Shown here piece by piece: positions 7,984 to 15,651 of a stretch of DNA of 33,533 bases. The DNA comes from Bacteroidota bacterium (lineage in GTDB: Bacteria; Bacteroidota; Bacteroidia; Flavobacteriales_D; Crocinitomicaceae): positions 1 through 33,533 of the forward strand of contig VGMK01000002.1 of assembly GCA_016866375.1 (NCBI GenBank), in the 5' to 3' direction. Under the pieces are notes generated by a model. It ran no database searches. It was given only the letters and a program-made list of their open reading frames with translations, and was not told the DNA's origin. The position numbers and the translations under genes are program-made. Every line of letters begins with the position of its first letter. Positions within the stretch are counted from its first letter, which is position 1.

Positions 7984-9298
7984 TCAGTCAATTACTAAGA
8001 GTCCAGTAATTATCGGGTTGGATATAGGAACAACAAAAATTGCATGTTTTGTCGGCAAAAAAAACGAATATGGGAAAATAGAAATTATTTCTATGGGAAT
8101 GAGCGAGTCGCTCGGTGTAATGCGCGGCGTGGTTTCGAATATAGAGAGGACTATTCAGTCTATAACCAGTGCAGTTCAAGGGGCTCAGAATTGTAAAGAA
8201 GGAAATCTTGTTATAAAAAATGTTTTCGTTGGTATTGCCGGCCAACACATTAAAAGTTTACAGCACAGAGGTATTTACACAAGGAGAGCAAAAGATGGAG
8301 AGATTTCTCAACGGGATATTGATAATTTCATTGATGACATGTATCAGTTAGTTATGAATCCTGGAGAAGAAATCATTGATGTAATTCCTCAAGAATATAT
8401 TGTTGACAAAGAACCTGAAATTAAGGATCCAATTGGTATGGCAGGCACAAGACTTGAGGCAAATTTTCATATTATTACTGGCCAAGTGAGCAATGTAATG
8501 AATATTAAAAAATGTATTGATAGGGCTAACCTAAACACCAAAGGTATTATTCTTGAGCCTATAGCTTCTGCGGAAGCGGTTTTGAGTGAAGAAGAGAAAG
8601 AAGCTGGTGTAGTGTTAGTGGATGTTGGAGGAGGAACAACAGACATTGCCATTTTTCAAGATGGTTTAATTCGTCATACTGCAGTTATTCCCTATGGAGG
8701 AAATATAGTCACTCAAGACATCAAAGAGGGCTGTAAAATTATGCAGAGACATGCTGAAGCATTGAAAGTTAGATTTGGTAGTGCTTTGGCATCAGAAAGT
8801 AAAGATAACGAAGTAGTTTGTATACCCGGAATAAGAGGAAAGGAGCCCAAAGAAATTACGCTTAAAAATCTTGCAAGTATAATTCAAGCAAGAATGGAAG
8901 AAATTATTGAACTAGTCAATTACGAAATAAGAAATTCAGGTTTTAGTAAGAAATTAATTGGGGGAATTGTAGTCACAGGCGGCGGAGCCCAATTAAAGCA
9001 TCTAACTCAACTTTTTGAGTACATGACAGGAATGGATACAAGAATTGGATATCCAACAGAGCACCTTGCCAATACCAATGAAATAAAAAATTTATCAAGT
9101 CCGATGTATGCCACTGGAATCGGTCTAGTGTTAAAAGGATTTGAAGAGTATGAAAAGAAATTCAAAACGGAGCCAGAGCTTCAGGAGATGTATACAAAAA
9201 CTGAAGTTGTGGGACACTCTGTTAAAGAAAAGAGGGGTAGATTTTTCGACAAAATAATACCGAGAGTAAAAGACTTTTTTGATGACAGTGATAATTAA
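7946..9298 (+). CDS. ftsA: FtsA, actin-like membrane anchor of the Z ring
   Basis: Actin-family ATPase that tethers FtsZ to the membrane and recruits later divisome proteins. The first phosphate-binding motif is GLDIGTTKIACFVG (24-37), the second is DVGGGTTDIAIF (226-237), and VTGGGAQLKHL is the adenosine motif. An inserted 1C-type domain lies between about 100 and 180. The C-terminus (RFFDKIIPRVKDFFDD) has the alternating pattern of the amphipathic membrane-targeting helix. The ATG at 7946 lies 38 bases inside ftsQ. It is the only plausible start, because there is no other ATG, GTG or TTG between it and the first phosphate motif in this frame. Confidence 0.96.
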   Translation: MTDKSFAEQNINNQSITKSPVIIGLDIGTTKIACFVGKKNEYGKIEIISMGMSESLGVMRGVVSNIERTIQSITSAVQGAQNCKEGNLVIKNVFVGIAGQHIKSLQHRGIYTRRAKDGEISQRDIDNFIDDMYQLVMNPGEEIIDVIPQEYIVDKEPEIKDPIGMAGTRLEANFHIITGQVSNVMNIKKCIDRANLNTKGIILEPIASAEAVLSEEEKEAGVVLVDVGGGTTDIAIFQDGLIRHTAVIPYGGNIVTQDIKEGCKIMQRHAEALKVRFGSALASESKDNEVVCIPGIRGKEPKEITLKNLASIIQARMEEIIELVNYEIRNSGFSKKLIGGIVVTGGGAQLKHLTQLFEYMTGMDTRIGYPTEHLANTNEIKNLSSPMYATGIGLVLKGFEEYEKKFKTEPELQEMYTKTEVVGHSVKEKRGRFFDKIIPRVKDFFDDSDN

Positions 9299-9321
9299 TA
9301 ACAAAATAATATAGTGTAGAT

Positions 9322-11193
9322 ATGCCATTAGAATTTGATTTACCGAAAGAAAATAACTCCATTATCAAAGTAATTGGAGTTGGTGGTGGCGGTAGTAATG
9401 CTGTGAACCATATGTTTAACCAAGGAATTGCAGGTGTCGATTTTATTGTTTGTAACACAGATCGCCAGGCACTGGATATTTCCCCTGTACCATATAAAAT
9501 TCAGCTAGGACCCACTTTAACAGAGGGTAGAGGTGCTGGAATGATACCCGAAATAGGTATGAATGCTGCCATGGAAAATATCGAAGAAATTAGAGAATTA
9601 CTATCAAAAAATACCAAGATGGTTTTTGTCACTGCTGGTTTGGGTGGTGGCACTGGAACAGGTGCTGCGCCTGTGATTGCACAAGCAGCTAGGGACTTGG
9701 GTATTCTAACTGTGGGTATAGTAACAGTTCCTTTTAATTTTGAAGGTAGAAAGCGCCGTCAGCAGGCCGAAGATGGATTAAATAAAATGAGAGAGAATGT
9801 TGATACGCTTCTGATAATAAATAATGAAAGATTACGCGATTTTGGTAAAGATATGTCGCTCTCTGAAGCATTCGGTCATGCAGATAACATTTTAACGGTG
9901 GCGGCAAAAGGAATAGCAGAGGTTATTTCTGTTACAGGAATCATAAATGTAGATTTCAACGATGTAAATACTGTCCTTCGTAATTCAGGAAGGGCCATAA
10001 TGGGAAGTGCCATTGGGGAAGGTGAAAATAGAGCCTTAGATGCCGTTCAAAATGCACTGGTATCTCCGTTACTGAACGATAATGATATTTCTGGAGCTAA
10101 ATATGTTCTTCTAAACATAACTTATGGAAATAAGGAAGTAATGATGGATGAAATTACTGAAATTACCGACTACATTCAAGATGCAGCAGGTGCCACAGCA
10201 GATGTAATCTGGGGTCACGGGTATGACGGAGCGTTAGGAGATAAATTAAACATCACTTTAATTGCGACGGGTTTTAGCTCCGAACCTCTGACAGGATTTG
10301 AGAAAGCTCCTGAGCGTAAAGTGGTGTCCTTAGACGAAGAATCTAGAAAAGAATTATTAAACCCTCTTGAATCACCATTATCCGTAAGCTCGAAAGCTTT
10401 GAACTCAACTGAATCAGTACCAACTGTTTCGGAACAACTTCAACAAGAGCCTTTTTTGAAGGTAGATATTAATGAACCGATAATCAATAATGCAAAATTC
10501 CCTAGTGATATGCCTAATGTAAACGACACCGTTTCGTTGTTTACTGATGAATCAAATGTTGTCGAAAATGAGGCTCCTTTGAACAATGCATCTCTGGACC
10601 AATCGGTGGAATCCTCCTCGGTCGAAAAAATATCATACAACTTATTCGATACTACAGAGGAAACAGATGAATCTAGTCAAGTTACGCCAATCTGGAACGA
10701 TGCCCTAATTAGTGAAACGGGAGATACAACCCAGAATAATGAGTTTACGGATAAAAATACGGAATCACCAGAATTTATTGAGCAGTCAGGTGAAGCATTT
10801 ACATGGGAATTGACGACAGAGAATGAAAAAGATTCATTAAATGAAGATGAAATAAAAATAACTTCTGATGAGGGAGTCGTAAAACACTTACTCGATGATG
10901 AAATTTCAACTTCAGAAACGTCGGGTGAAGAAAAAAGTTCAATGAGTGCTGAGGATATACAAAAGAGAACAAATGACCGCGTATCGAAAATTCAGGAATA
11001 TACTTCCAAACTGAAAAAAGCAGATGGAATTAATGAATTTGAGAAGGAACCAGCATTTGTAAGAAGAAATATCAATTTAAATACGTCTACACCGAGTACT
11101 GAAGAAAATTTTTCGAGATTTGGCTTAGCTGATGACGGAACTGGAAAATTCTCCCTCAAAAATAATAATTTCCTTCACGATAACGTAGATTAA
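9322..11193 (+). CDS. ftsZ: FtsZ, tubulin-like division GTPase with long acidic linker
   Basis: Tubulin homologue that forms the cytokinetic ring. The GTPase core covers residues 1-320, with GGGGSNAVNH at 21-30, the tubulin signature GLGGGTGTGAAPV at 106-118 and the T7 synergy loop NVDFNDVNTVL at 209-219. After it comes a disordered linker of about 250 residues rich in D, E, S, T and N. The conserved C-terminal peptide that binds FtsA is recognisable as EPAFVRR (576-582). A further tail of about 40 residues ends in NNNFLHDNVD, a form I associate with flavobacterial FtsZ. At 623 residues it is much longer than E. coli FtsZ (383), entirely because of the linker and tail. It starts 24 bases after ftsA. 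Confidence 0.98.
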   Translation: MPLEFDLPKENNSIIKVIGVGGGGSNAVNHMFNQGIAGVDFIVCNTDRQALDISPVPYKIQLGPTLTEGRGAGMIPEIGMNAAMENIEEIRELLSKNTKMVFVTAGLGGGTGTGAAPVIAQAARDLGILTVGIVTVPFNFEGRKRRQQAEDGLNKMRENVDTLLIINNERLRDFGKDMSLSEAFGHADNILTVAAKGIAEVISVTGIINVDFNDVNTVLRNSGRAIMGSAIGEGENRALDAVQNALVSPLLNDNDISGAKYVLLNITYGNKEVMMDEITEITDYIQDAAGATADVIWGHGYDGALGDKLNITLIATGFSSEPLTGFEKAPERKVVSLDEESRKELLNPLESPLSVSSKALNSTESVPTVSEQLQQEPFLKVDINEPIINNAKFPSDMPNVNDTVSLFTDESNVVENEAPLNNASLDQSVESSSVEKISYNLFDTTEETDESSQVTPIWNDALISETGDTTQNNEFTDKNTESPEFIEQSGEAFTWELTTENEKDSLNEDEIKITSDEGVVKHLLDDEISTSETSGEEKSSMSAEDIQKRTNDRVSKIQEYTSKLKKADGINEFEKEPAFVRRNINLNTSTPSTEENFSRFGLADDGTGKFSLKNNNFLHDNVD

Positions 11194-11194
11194 A

Positions 11195-11644
11195 ATGAGC
11201 TTGGCAGTGAAAATTAACGACGCCATTAAACAAGCTATGTTGGCTAAAGAGAAAGATAGACTTGCTGCACTGAGGGATATAAAATCAAAGCTTTTACTCG
11301 AGGCTACCTCAGGTGGCGGTGGTGATGTAAGCGATGAGGTAGCAGTTAAAATCTGTTTGAAATTACATAAACAGAGAATCGAAACATATGACTTGTATGT
11401 TACTCAGGGCCGTGACGACCTGGCTGCTGATGAACTTTTTCAAGCAAAAGTCATTGAGGAGTACCTTCCGAAAATGTTGAGTGAAGAGGAAATTCAACAG
11501 GAAGTTATAAATGTCATTAGAGAAATAGGTGCAGAAGGGCCACAACAAATGGGTAAAGTAATGGGTATTTTGACTTCAAAACTTGCCGGAAAAGCAGACG
11601 GCAAGGTTATCGCACAACTCGTCAAGGGAGCATTAACAAATTAA
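11195..11644 (+). CDS. GatB/YqeY domain protein
   Basis: A 149-residue cytoplasmic protein of the YqeY family, related to the C-terminal tRNA-binding domain of GatB, a subunit of the tRNA-dependent amidotransferase. Visible family features are the N-terminal helical region (INDAIKQAMLAKEKDRLAALRDIKS), EEYLPKMLSEEEI and the C-terminal GPQQMGKVMGILTSKLAGKADGK in two adjoining helices. The exact function of stand-alone YqeY proteins is not established. It starts one base after ftsZ, is the last gene of the cluster and is followed by a strong terminator. Confidence 0.93.
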   Translation: MSLAVKINDAIKQAMLAKEKDRLAALRDIKSKLLLEATSGGGGDVSDEVAVKICLKLHKQRIETYDLYVTQGRDDLAADELFQAKVIEEYLPKMLSEEEIQQEVINVIREIGAEGPQQMGKVMGILTSKLAGKADGKVIAQLVKGALTN

Positions 11645-11665
11645 ACAAATAACAAACACATAATG

Positions 11666-11693
11666 AAAACGCACTGAAAGGTGCGTTTTTTTT
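11666..11693 (+). terminator. Intrinsic terminator of the dcw cluster
   Basis: A nine-base-pair stem (AAAACGCAC, loop TGAAAG, GTGCGTTTT) is followed without a break by T residues, eight in all from 11686 to 11693. It lies 22 bases after the yqeY stop and faces the + strand. The last T of the run is also the first base of the mtnB promoter box. Confidence 0.9.
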
Positions 11694-11700
11694 ATCTTTG
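11693..11700 (+). promoter_or_regulatory. Promoter -7 box (TATCTTTG) for mtnBDC
   Basis: TATCTTTG fits the Bacteroidota -7 consensus TAnnTTTG at every fixed position. It ends four bases before the mtnB ATG, so transcription would begin at or next to the start codon and the mRNA would be leaderless. No good -33 TTTG is seen, because that position falls within the preceding terminator stem. Confidence 0.65.
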
Positions 11701-11704
11701 AAAA

Positions 11705-12307
11705 ATGAACGTTAACCAACTAAAAAATGAGATGGTTATGGTGATTAATAATCTACACAATAAAGGTTGTTCACCTGCCACATCGACCAATTATTCTTTT
11801 AAAGATAACGATAATCAAATTTGGGTAACAAGGTCTGGAATTGATAAATCCATTATTAGGGTGGACGATTTTATCACTATTTCAAGTGAAGGAAAATCTA
11901 TAGGAGAATATAAGGACCTCAGGCCATCAGCTGAATCTATCATTCATTGTGTGCTTTACGAAATGTTTCCTGAAACCAAATTTATCCTGCATAGCCATGG
12001 AATCTTTCCTGTTCTAATTTCATCGAGAGTATACCCTGAATTTAGAATTCAGGGGTATGAGCTACAAAAAGGATTTCCACATCACCAAACCCATCAGACA
12101 GAATCCATCATTCCAGTCTTTTGTAATAACCAAGATATGGAGTATTTTAAAAAAGAGTTGATGGAACGAAAAAGACAACTAAACAATAATTGTTTTATTA
12201 TCGAAAAACACGGGATTTATGCATGGGGGAATACTCTTTTAGACGCAAAAAAACATCTGGAAACTTTGGAGTATCTTTGTCAATGCGAATTTTTAAATAG
12301 CAAATAA
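11705..12307 (+). CDS. mtnB: MtnB, methylthioribulose-1-phosphate dehydratase
   Basis: Methionine salvage enzyme that dehydrates 5-methylthioribulose 1-phosphate to the diketone phosphate. It belongs to the class II aldolase/adducin family. The zinc site is visible as HSH in ILHSHG (H96, H98) and a third histidine in EKHGIYAWG (H169); the acidic residue of PSAES and the N-terminal GCSPATSTNYS glycine-rich phosphate region also fit. The 200 residues match the bacterial family. Identity is secured by the following mtnD and mtnC, with which it is coupled (TAATG overlap of one base). Confidence 0.95.
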   Translation: MNVNQLKNEMVMVINNLHNKGCSPATSTNYSFKDNDNQIWVTRSGIDKSIIRVDDFITISSEGKSIGEYKDLRPSAESIIHCVLYEMFPETKFILHSHGIFPVLISSRVYPEFRIQGYELQKGFPHHQTHQTESIIPVFCNNQDMEYFKKELMERKRQLNNNCFIIEKHGIYAWGNTLLDAKKHLETLEYLCQCEFLNSK

Positions 12308-12843
12308 TGGCAGTTTTATCGATTCCTGAAAGTGGTGTGCAAATTAAAAATGTATCTGAAATTCGAAGTTTTTTTAATGCTCGTGGCATTTTCTTCGACC
12401 AATGGTTGTGCGATGTGGAATTTTCGGATTCAGCGTCGTCAGAAGATATTCTTAAAGCCTATGAGAAAGACTTAATTCCTTTCATGAAAAAAGGCGCATA
12501 TCAGACAGCAGATGTAATTTCCATTCATTCATCCACGGAAAATTATGATGCCATTAGAGCAAAATTTTTAGCTGAACATATTCATACCGAAGATGAAATA
12601 CGTTTTTTTGTGGATGGTAAAGGCTTGTTTTGGTTTAATATGGAGGGGGATCTCATTTTCAATTTGCTTTGTGAAAAAGGTGATTTGATTTCGGTACCAG
12701 CAGGGATCAGACATTGGTTTGATGCCGGCGAAAAAGAACCGTTTGTCAAGGCAATAAGAATATTTATTGACACGAGTGGTTGGATACCGCACTACACGGA
12801 TTCTCAAATAGAAAAGTCTTATTCTCACTTCAAAATGCCATAG
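12307..12843 (+). CDS. mtnD: MtnD, acireductone dioxygenase
   Basis: Cupin-fold metal dioxygenase that converts acireductone and O2 to formate and 2-keto-4-methylthiobutyrate, the direct precursor of methionine. The metal ligands are visible as HIHTEDE (H91, H93, E97) and the later GIRHWFD (H136). The product depends on the metal, iron giving the salvage product and nickel an off-pathway product, and this cannot be told from sequence. The 178 residues fit the family. It overlaps mtnB by one base and its stop abuts the mtnC ATG with no gap. Confidence 0.96.
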   Translation: MAVLSIPESGVQIKNVSEIRSFFNARGIFFDQWLCDVEFSDSASSEDILKAYEKDLIPFMKKGAYQTADVISIHSSTENYDAIRAKFLAEHIHTEDEIRFFVDGKGLFWFNMEGDLIFNLLCEKGDLISVPAGIRHWFDAGEKEPFVKAIRIFIDTSGWIPHYTDSQIEKSYSHFKMP

Positions 12844-13551
12844 ATGGATTTGAGTTGCCGAGTTATACTTTCTGATATTGAAGGGACAACATCATCTGTT
12901 TCCTATGTTTACGATGTTCTTTTTCCTTATTTTAGAGAACACATTCTTGAAATCACGCAGTTTGCTCACTTAGCAGAGGTAAAGGAAGCTTTTTCGGAGG
13001 TAATAGGTATTTGCGAACGTGAGGAAGGTGTTATCTTGACTACAAGTGAGGGAGTCATGCAGAAATTGCTTGAATGGAGTATTAAAGACAAAAAGTTCAC
13101 ACCGTTGAAGACGTTGCAGGGAATCATTTGGAATAAAGGTTATCAACTTGGTGAATTAAAAGGACATGTTTATGACGACGTATCGGTTAATTTAGAGAAA
13201 TGGTCAACGAATGGATTGAAAATAGGAATATATTCCTCCGGATCAATTACCTCTCAAAAGTTACTTTTCAAATATTCATTAGCAGGTGATTTAACCAAGT
13301 GGTTGTCTTGTTATTTTGATACAACTATTGGACACAAAAGAAATGAGGATTCCTACCTTAAAATAGCTGCAGGAATAGGCCAAGATCCAAGCGAAATAGT
13401 TTTTCTATCAGATATTCAAGAGGAACTGAGTGCAGCTCGTCAAGCGGGATTCAAAACAATCCATATTCTGCGTGAAGAGGGCTCATCAAGCACCTCAACC
13501 TACAGGGCAAAAGACTTTAATGAGGTGAATAACCTGCTCCATCAACTTTAA
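12844..13551 (+). CDS. mtnC: MtnC, enolase-phosphatase E1
   Basis: HAD-superfamily enzyme that enolises and then dephosphorylates the MtnB product, giving acireductone for MtnD. The HAD motif I is the DxE form typical of this family, LSDIEGTTSSV with D11 and E13. Motif II is IYSSGS, and the acidic motif IV is FLSDIQEEL, followed by ARQAGFKTIHILREE. The 235 residues are normal. This is the last gene of the salvage operon. It runs towards the DUF1573 genes on the other strand with only 28 bases between them, where I see no convincing terminator. Confidence 0.95.
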   Translation: MDLSCRVILSDIEGTTSSVSYVYDVLFPYFREHILEITQFAHLAEVKEAFSEVIGICEREEGVILTTSEGVMQKLLEWSIKDKKFTPLKTLQGIIWNKGYQLGELKGHVYDDVSVNLEKWSTNGLKIGIYSSGSITSQKLLFKYSLAGDLTKWLSCYFDTTIGHKRNEDSYLKIAAGIGQDPSEIVFLSDIQEELSAARQAGFKTIHILREEGSSSTSTYRAKDFNEVNNLLHQL

Positions 13552-13579
13552 GTACCCAAAAAGGAATCAATTTTTTTGG

Positions 13580-13954
13580 TCATTCTTTCGGAATAATGAA
13601 AACCTTCAGATGGAGTATTTCTTTTTTCTTTCGGGTATTAGTTTTCAAGGTTATTATCCTATCTTGGAAAAAATACTTTCCACTTGTATTGAAGGTTACA
13701 TCAATTTTAGCAGTTTTTCCCGGATCAATGGGGCCTGTAGGCAATATAACATTCGTGCATGTGCATTCGGTCTCAGATGAATAAATCATGAGTGGTACTT
13801 TCCCTCTATTGGTCACGAAATACGTTTGGTGAATTGTTTCTCCCTCTTGTGTTCTAGGAAATTTTACAGTTTTATGCTGGACATAAAAAACCGCCGACTG
13901 TGCGACTACAGCGGCGGTTAAGAAAAATATGAAGATCGCTAATCGATACCTCAA
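13580..13954 (-). CDS. Secreted DUF1573 protein (second of a pair)
   Basis: A 124-residue exported protein. An N-terminal signal peptide (MRYRLAIFIFFLTAAVVAQS) precedes a single DUF1573-type beta-sandwich domain, with the family pattern of a beta strand (TYFVTNRGKVPLMI), a cysteine pair (CTCTNV) and a proline-glycine turn before PGKTAKIDVTFNT. DUF1573 proteins are common in Bacteroidota; their role is unknown. It begins five bases after the first DUF1573 gene, so the two are probably co-transcribed. A strong terminator-like hairpin lies inside codons 12-24, which could lower its expression relative to the upstream gene. Confidence 0.88.
   Translation of the reverse strand: MRYRLAIFIFFLTAAVVAQSAVFYVQHKTVKFPRTQEGETIHQTYFVTNRGKVPLMIYSSETECTCTNVILPTGPIDPGKTAKIDVTFNTSGKYFFQDRIITLKTNTRKKKEILHLKVFIIPKE
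13885..13919 (-). terminator. Terminator-like hairpin inside the second DUF1573 gene
   Basis: Read on the - strand, AACCGCCGCTGT pairs with ACAG-T-CGGCGGTT around a six-base loop (AGTCGC). This gives a GC-rich stem of 12 base pairs with one bulged T, running into a six-T tract. It has the form of a rho-independent terminator but lies within the signal-peptide codons of an intact gene, so it could act as an attenuator. The structure is seen directly; the function is inferred. Confidence 0.5.
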
Positions 13955-13959
13955 TGAAA

Positions 13960-14409
13960 TTAATTATTAGTGGGTGCTCCTGAATTATTTACAGGTGTAC
14001 CATTCTCTGGAGCGGGACCAACTTCTCCCTTAATTCGGAGAATGGAGATTCCTCCTTCGACGTTCACTGCATTAGAGGTAATAGTTACCGTTTTGTTAAT
14101 TGGGCCGGGTCTTTTAGTGTCATATTTAACACGAATTGTACCTTTGGCTCCTGGTGCTATCGGTTCTTGCGAATATTCAGGCACCGTACAACCGCATGAC
14201 CCTTTAGCATTGGAAATAATCAAAGGCAGATCGCCGGTGTTTTTAAAATCAAAGGAACAGTAGGGCTCACCGTCATACTTAATGTTGCCATAATCGTGAG
14301 TTTCCTTAGAGAACTCAATTTTAGCGCCTGATTGAACGGGTGTGCCTTGGGCTGTGACAGTCACAAATGCTGCCATTAAAAATGCAAAGGAGAATATTAA
14401 ATTTTTCAT
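13960..14409 (-). CDS. Secreted DUF1573 protein (first of a pair)
   Basis: A 149-residue exported protein with a clear signal peptide (MKNLIFSFAFLMAAFVTVTAQ) and one DUF1573 domain. The domain pattern is visible as DYGNI, CSFDFKNTGDLPLII, the cysteine motif GSCGCTVPEYS and APGAKGTIRVKYDT. The C-terminus (about 130-149) is rich in G, P, N and T and looks disordered. A TATCTTTG box lies 29 bases before its ATG, and the second DUF1573 gene follows after five bases. The function of the family is not known; the Ig-like form suggests a structural or adhesive role in the periplasm or at the surface, which is inference. Confidence 0.9.
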   Translation of the reverse strand: MKNLIFSFAFLMAAFVTVTAQGTPVQSGAKIEFSKETHDYGNIKYDGEPYCSFDFKNTGDLPLIISNAKGSCGCTVPEYSQEPIAPGAKGTIRVKYDTKRPGPINKTVTITSNAVNVEGGISILRIKGEVGPAPENGTPVNNSGAPTNN

Positions 14410-14438
14410 AAGGTTCTTAGTTTTTTATATTATATTAA

Positions 14439-14446
14439 CAAAGATA
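14439..14446 (-). promoter_or_regulatory. Promoter -7 box (TATCTTTG) for the DUF1573 pair
   Basis: On the - strand TATCTTTG fits the TAnnTTTG consensus. It lies 29 bases upstream of the ATG at 14409, so the mRNA would have a leader of about 25 AT-rich bases. A TTTG lies upstream (CATTTG), but its spacing to the box is shorter than usual. Confidence 0.6.
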
Positions 14447-14507
14447 GGGCCTTGTTAAAGCAAATGGTTTTTTTTAACACTTCATTAACATTCAATAATT
14501 ATCTCTG

Positions 14508-15512
14508 TTAATCTCTTTTTAACCAGCCCTTTTTAAGAAAATAGATGATAAGAATTACAGACAATAATGACATCGAGCCAATAACTACGAAATACCCGTA
14601 ATGGTAATCTAATTCTGGAATGTATTTGAAATTCATGCCATATACACCAACAATGAACGTGAGCGGGATGAAAATAGACGATACAACCGTTAAAGTTTTC
14701 ATTACTTGATTCATTCTTTGTCCCTGAATTGCATAATATAAATTGGCAATTCCTTCAATAATTTGCTTATTTGCCTCAATTTCCTCGAGAATTGCTGAAC
14801 ATGACTTGTATAAATTTTGAAAATAGCGATTATTCTCTTTTTCAATAAATCTGCTATCTGTAGATAATAGTTCGTTACAAATTTCACGCATCGGTAAAAC
14901 GACCTTTCGAAGAGAAATTAGTTTACGTTTTGTAGTTTCTAACTCCCTGAATAATTGCTTACTCTGATATTCATTTATTTGATCGTCGATATATTCAATA
15001 TTTTTGATACAATCTGACAATACTTCAAAATAATTGTCAATGATGGCCTCAAGCAGACGAAATAATAAAAAATCTGTTCCTTTGGATCTAATTTTTCCAC
15101 GTCCTTTCACAATTCGGTCGCGAACATCTGCAAAATGGTCTGAGGATTTATCTTGATATGAAATTAAGTAATTTTTGTGTAAGATAAAACTCATGTTTTC
15201 GTCAATCAACGTATTTTCGCCAAGACCGCTTGGTAAAAGTGATTTTAAGGCAAAATATAAAAAGTTAGGATACTCCTCCACCTTTGGTCGCCTTGAAGGA
15301 AAATAAAGTGCTTCAATAATTAACTTATCAATTCCTAGATTTTGTGCCAAATGCTCTATGGATTGCCTATCCTCTAACCCGTGATAGTTTAGCCAACAAA
15401 TGTGGTCATCATCCACATCATTTTTTGAAAACGAATGTAAGAAATACTCGCTTGATTCCTCGTTTATGGAATAAAAGGCACTACTATATTTGTATAACTG
15501 ACAATTACTCAT
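14508..15512 (-). CDS. corA: CorA-family magnesium/divalent cation transporter
   Basis: Membrane channel for Mg2+ or related divalent ions. The 334-residue protein has a large cytoplasmic N-terminal domain with long helices, then two C-terminal membrane helices. The CorA signature YGMNF (291-295) closes the first helix. The frame is open to an ATG at 15551, but I prefer the ATG at 15512 (MSNCQLYKYSS). It overlaps the stop of the upstream small gene (ATGAGTAA), whereas the longer version would lie over 47 bases of that gene. CorA relatives also carry Co2+, Ni2+ or Zn2+, and the ion cannot be fixed from sequence. It is the last gene of a four-gene coupled operon. Confidence 0.92.
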   Translation of the reverse strand: MSNCQLYKYSSAFYSINEESSEYFLHSFSKNDVDDDHICWLNYHGLEDRQSIEHLAQNLGIDKLIIEALYFPSRRPKVEEYPNFLYFALKSLLPSGLGENTLIDENMSFILHKNYLISYQDKSSDHFADVRDRIVKGRGKIRSKGTDFLLFRLLEAIIDNYFEVLSDCIKNIEYIDDQINEYQSKQLFRELETTKRKLISLRKVVLPMREICNELLSTDSRFIEKENNRYFQNLYKSCSAILEEIEANKQIIEGIANLYYAIQGQRMNQVMKTLTVVSSIFIPLTFIVGVYGMNFKYIPELDYHYGYFVVIGSMSLLSVILIIYFLKKGWLKRD

Positions 15513-15651
15513 AACTAATCGGAGACTTTCCTTTACTGAATGCGCAGCCATCGCAATGAGGTTGTTTTTTTAAAAATTTCCCATAGAATAGTTTGGCCAG
15601 GTATCCGACGGCTAAGGTTATTATTAAGATTACCACAATGACTTGAGTCAT
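15505..15651 (-). CDS. 48-residue single-helix membrane protein with CxxC, FeoB-associated-like
   Basis: Small gene filling the gap between the aminotransferase and corA. It encodes 48 residues: a hydrophobic helix (about 3-20, VIVVILIITLAVGYLAKLFY), a basic stretch (GKFLKKQ) and a C-terminal CDGC motif. This layout resembles the FeoB-associated Cys-rich membrane proteins that are common in Bacteroidota, although here there are only two cysteines and feoAB lies about 9 kb away. Its ATG overlaps the aminotransferase stop by four bases (ATGA) and its TAA overlaps the corA ATG, which strongly supports translation. A role in handling metal ions near CorA or FeoB is inference. Confidence 0.8.
   Translation of the reverse strand: MTQVIVVILIITLAVGYLAKLFYGKFLKKQPHCDGCAFSKGKSPISYE

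Noticed and set aside
12034..12054. Nine-base-pair hairpin (CCCTGAATT, loop TAG, AATTCAGGG) inside mtnB
   Set aside because: It has no T run, lies in well-conserved coding sequence of an intact gene and shows no link to any start or stop; chance is the simplest explanation.
13554..13580. Weak hairpin between mtnC and the DUF1573 pair (ACC-C-AAAAA against TTTTTTTGGT)
   Set aside because: The stem is nearly all A-T with a bulge, so I do not call it a terminator, although some bidirectional termination here is possible.
15513..15551. Longer CorA N-terminus starting at the ATG at 15551
   Set aside because: It would overlap the coupled small CxxC gene by 47 bases; the ATG at 15512 overlaps only its stop codon, as is typical of the other junctions in this operon.
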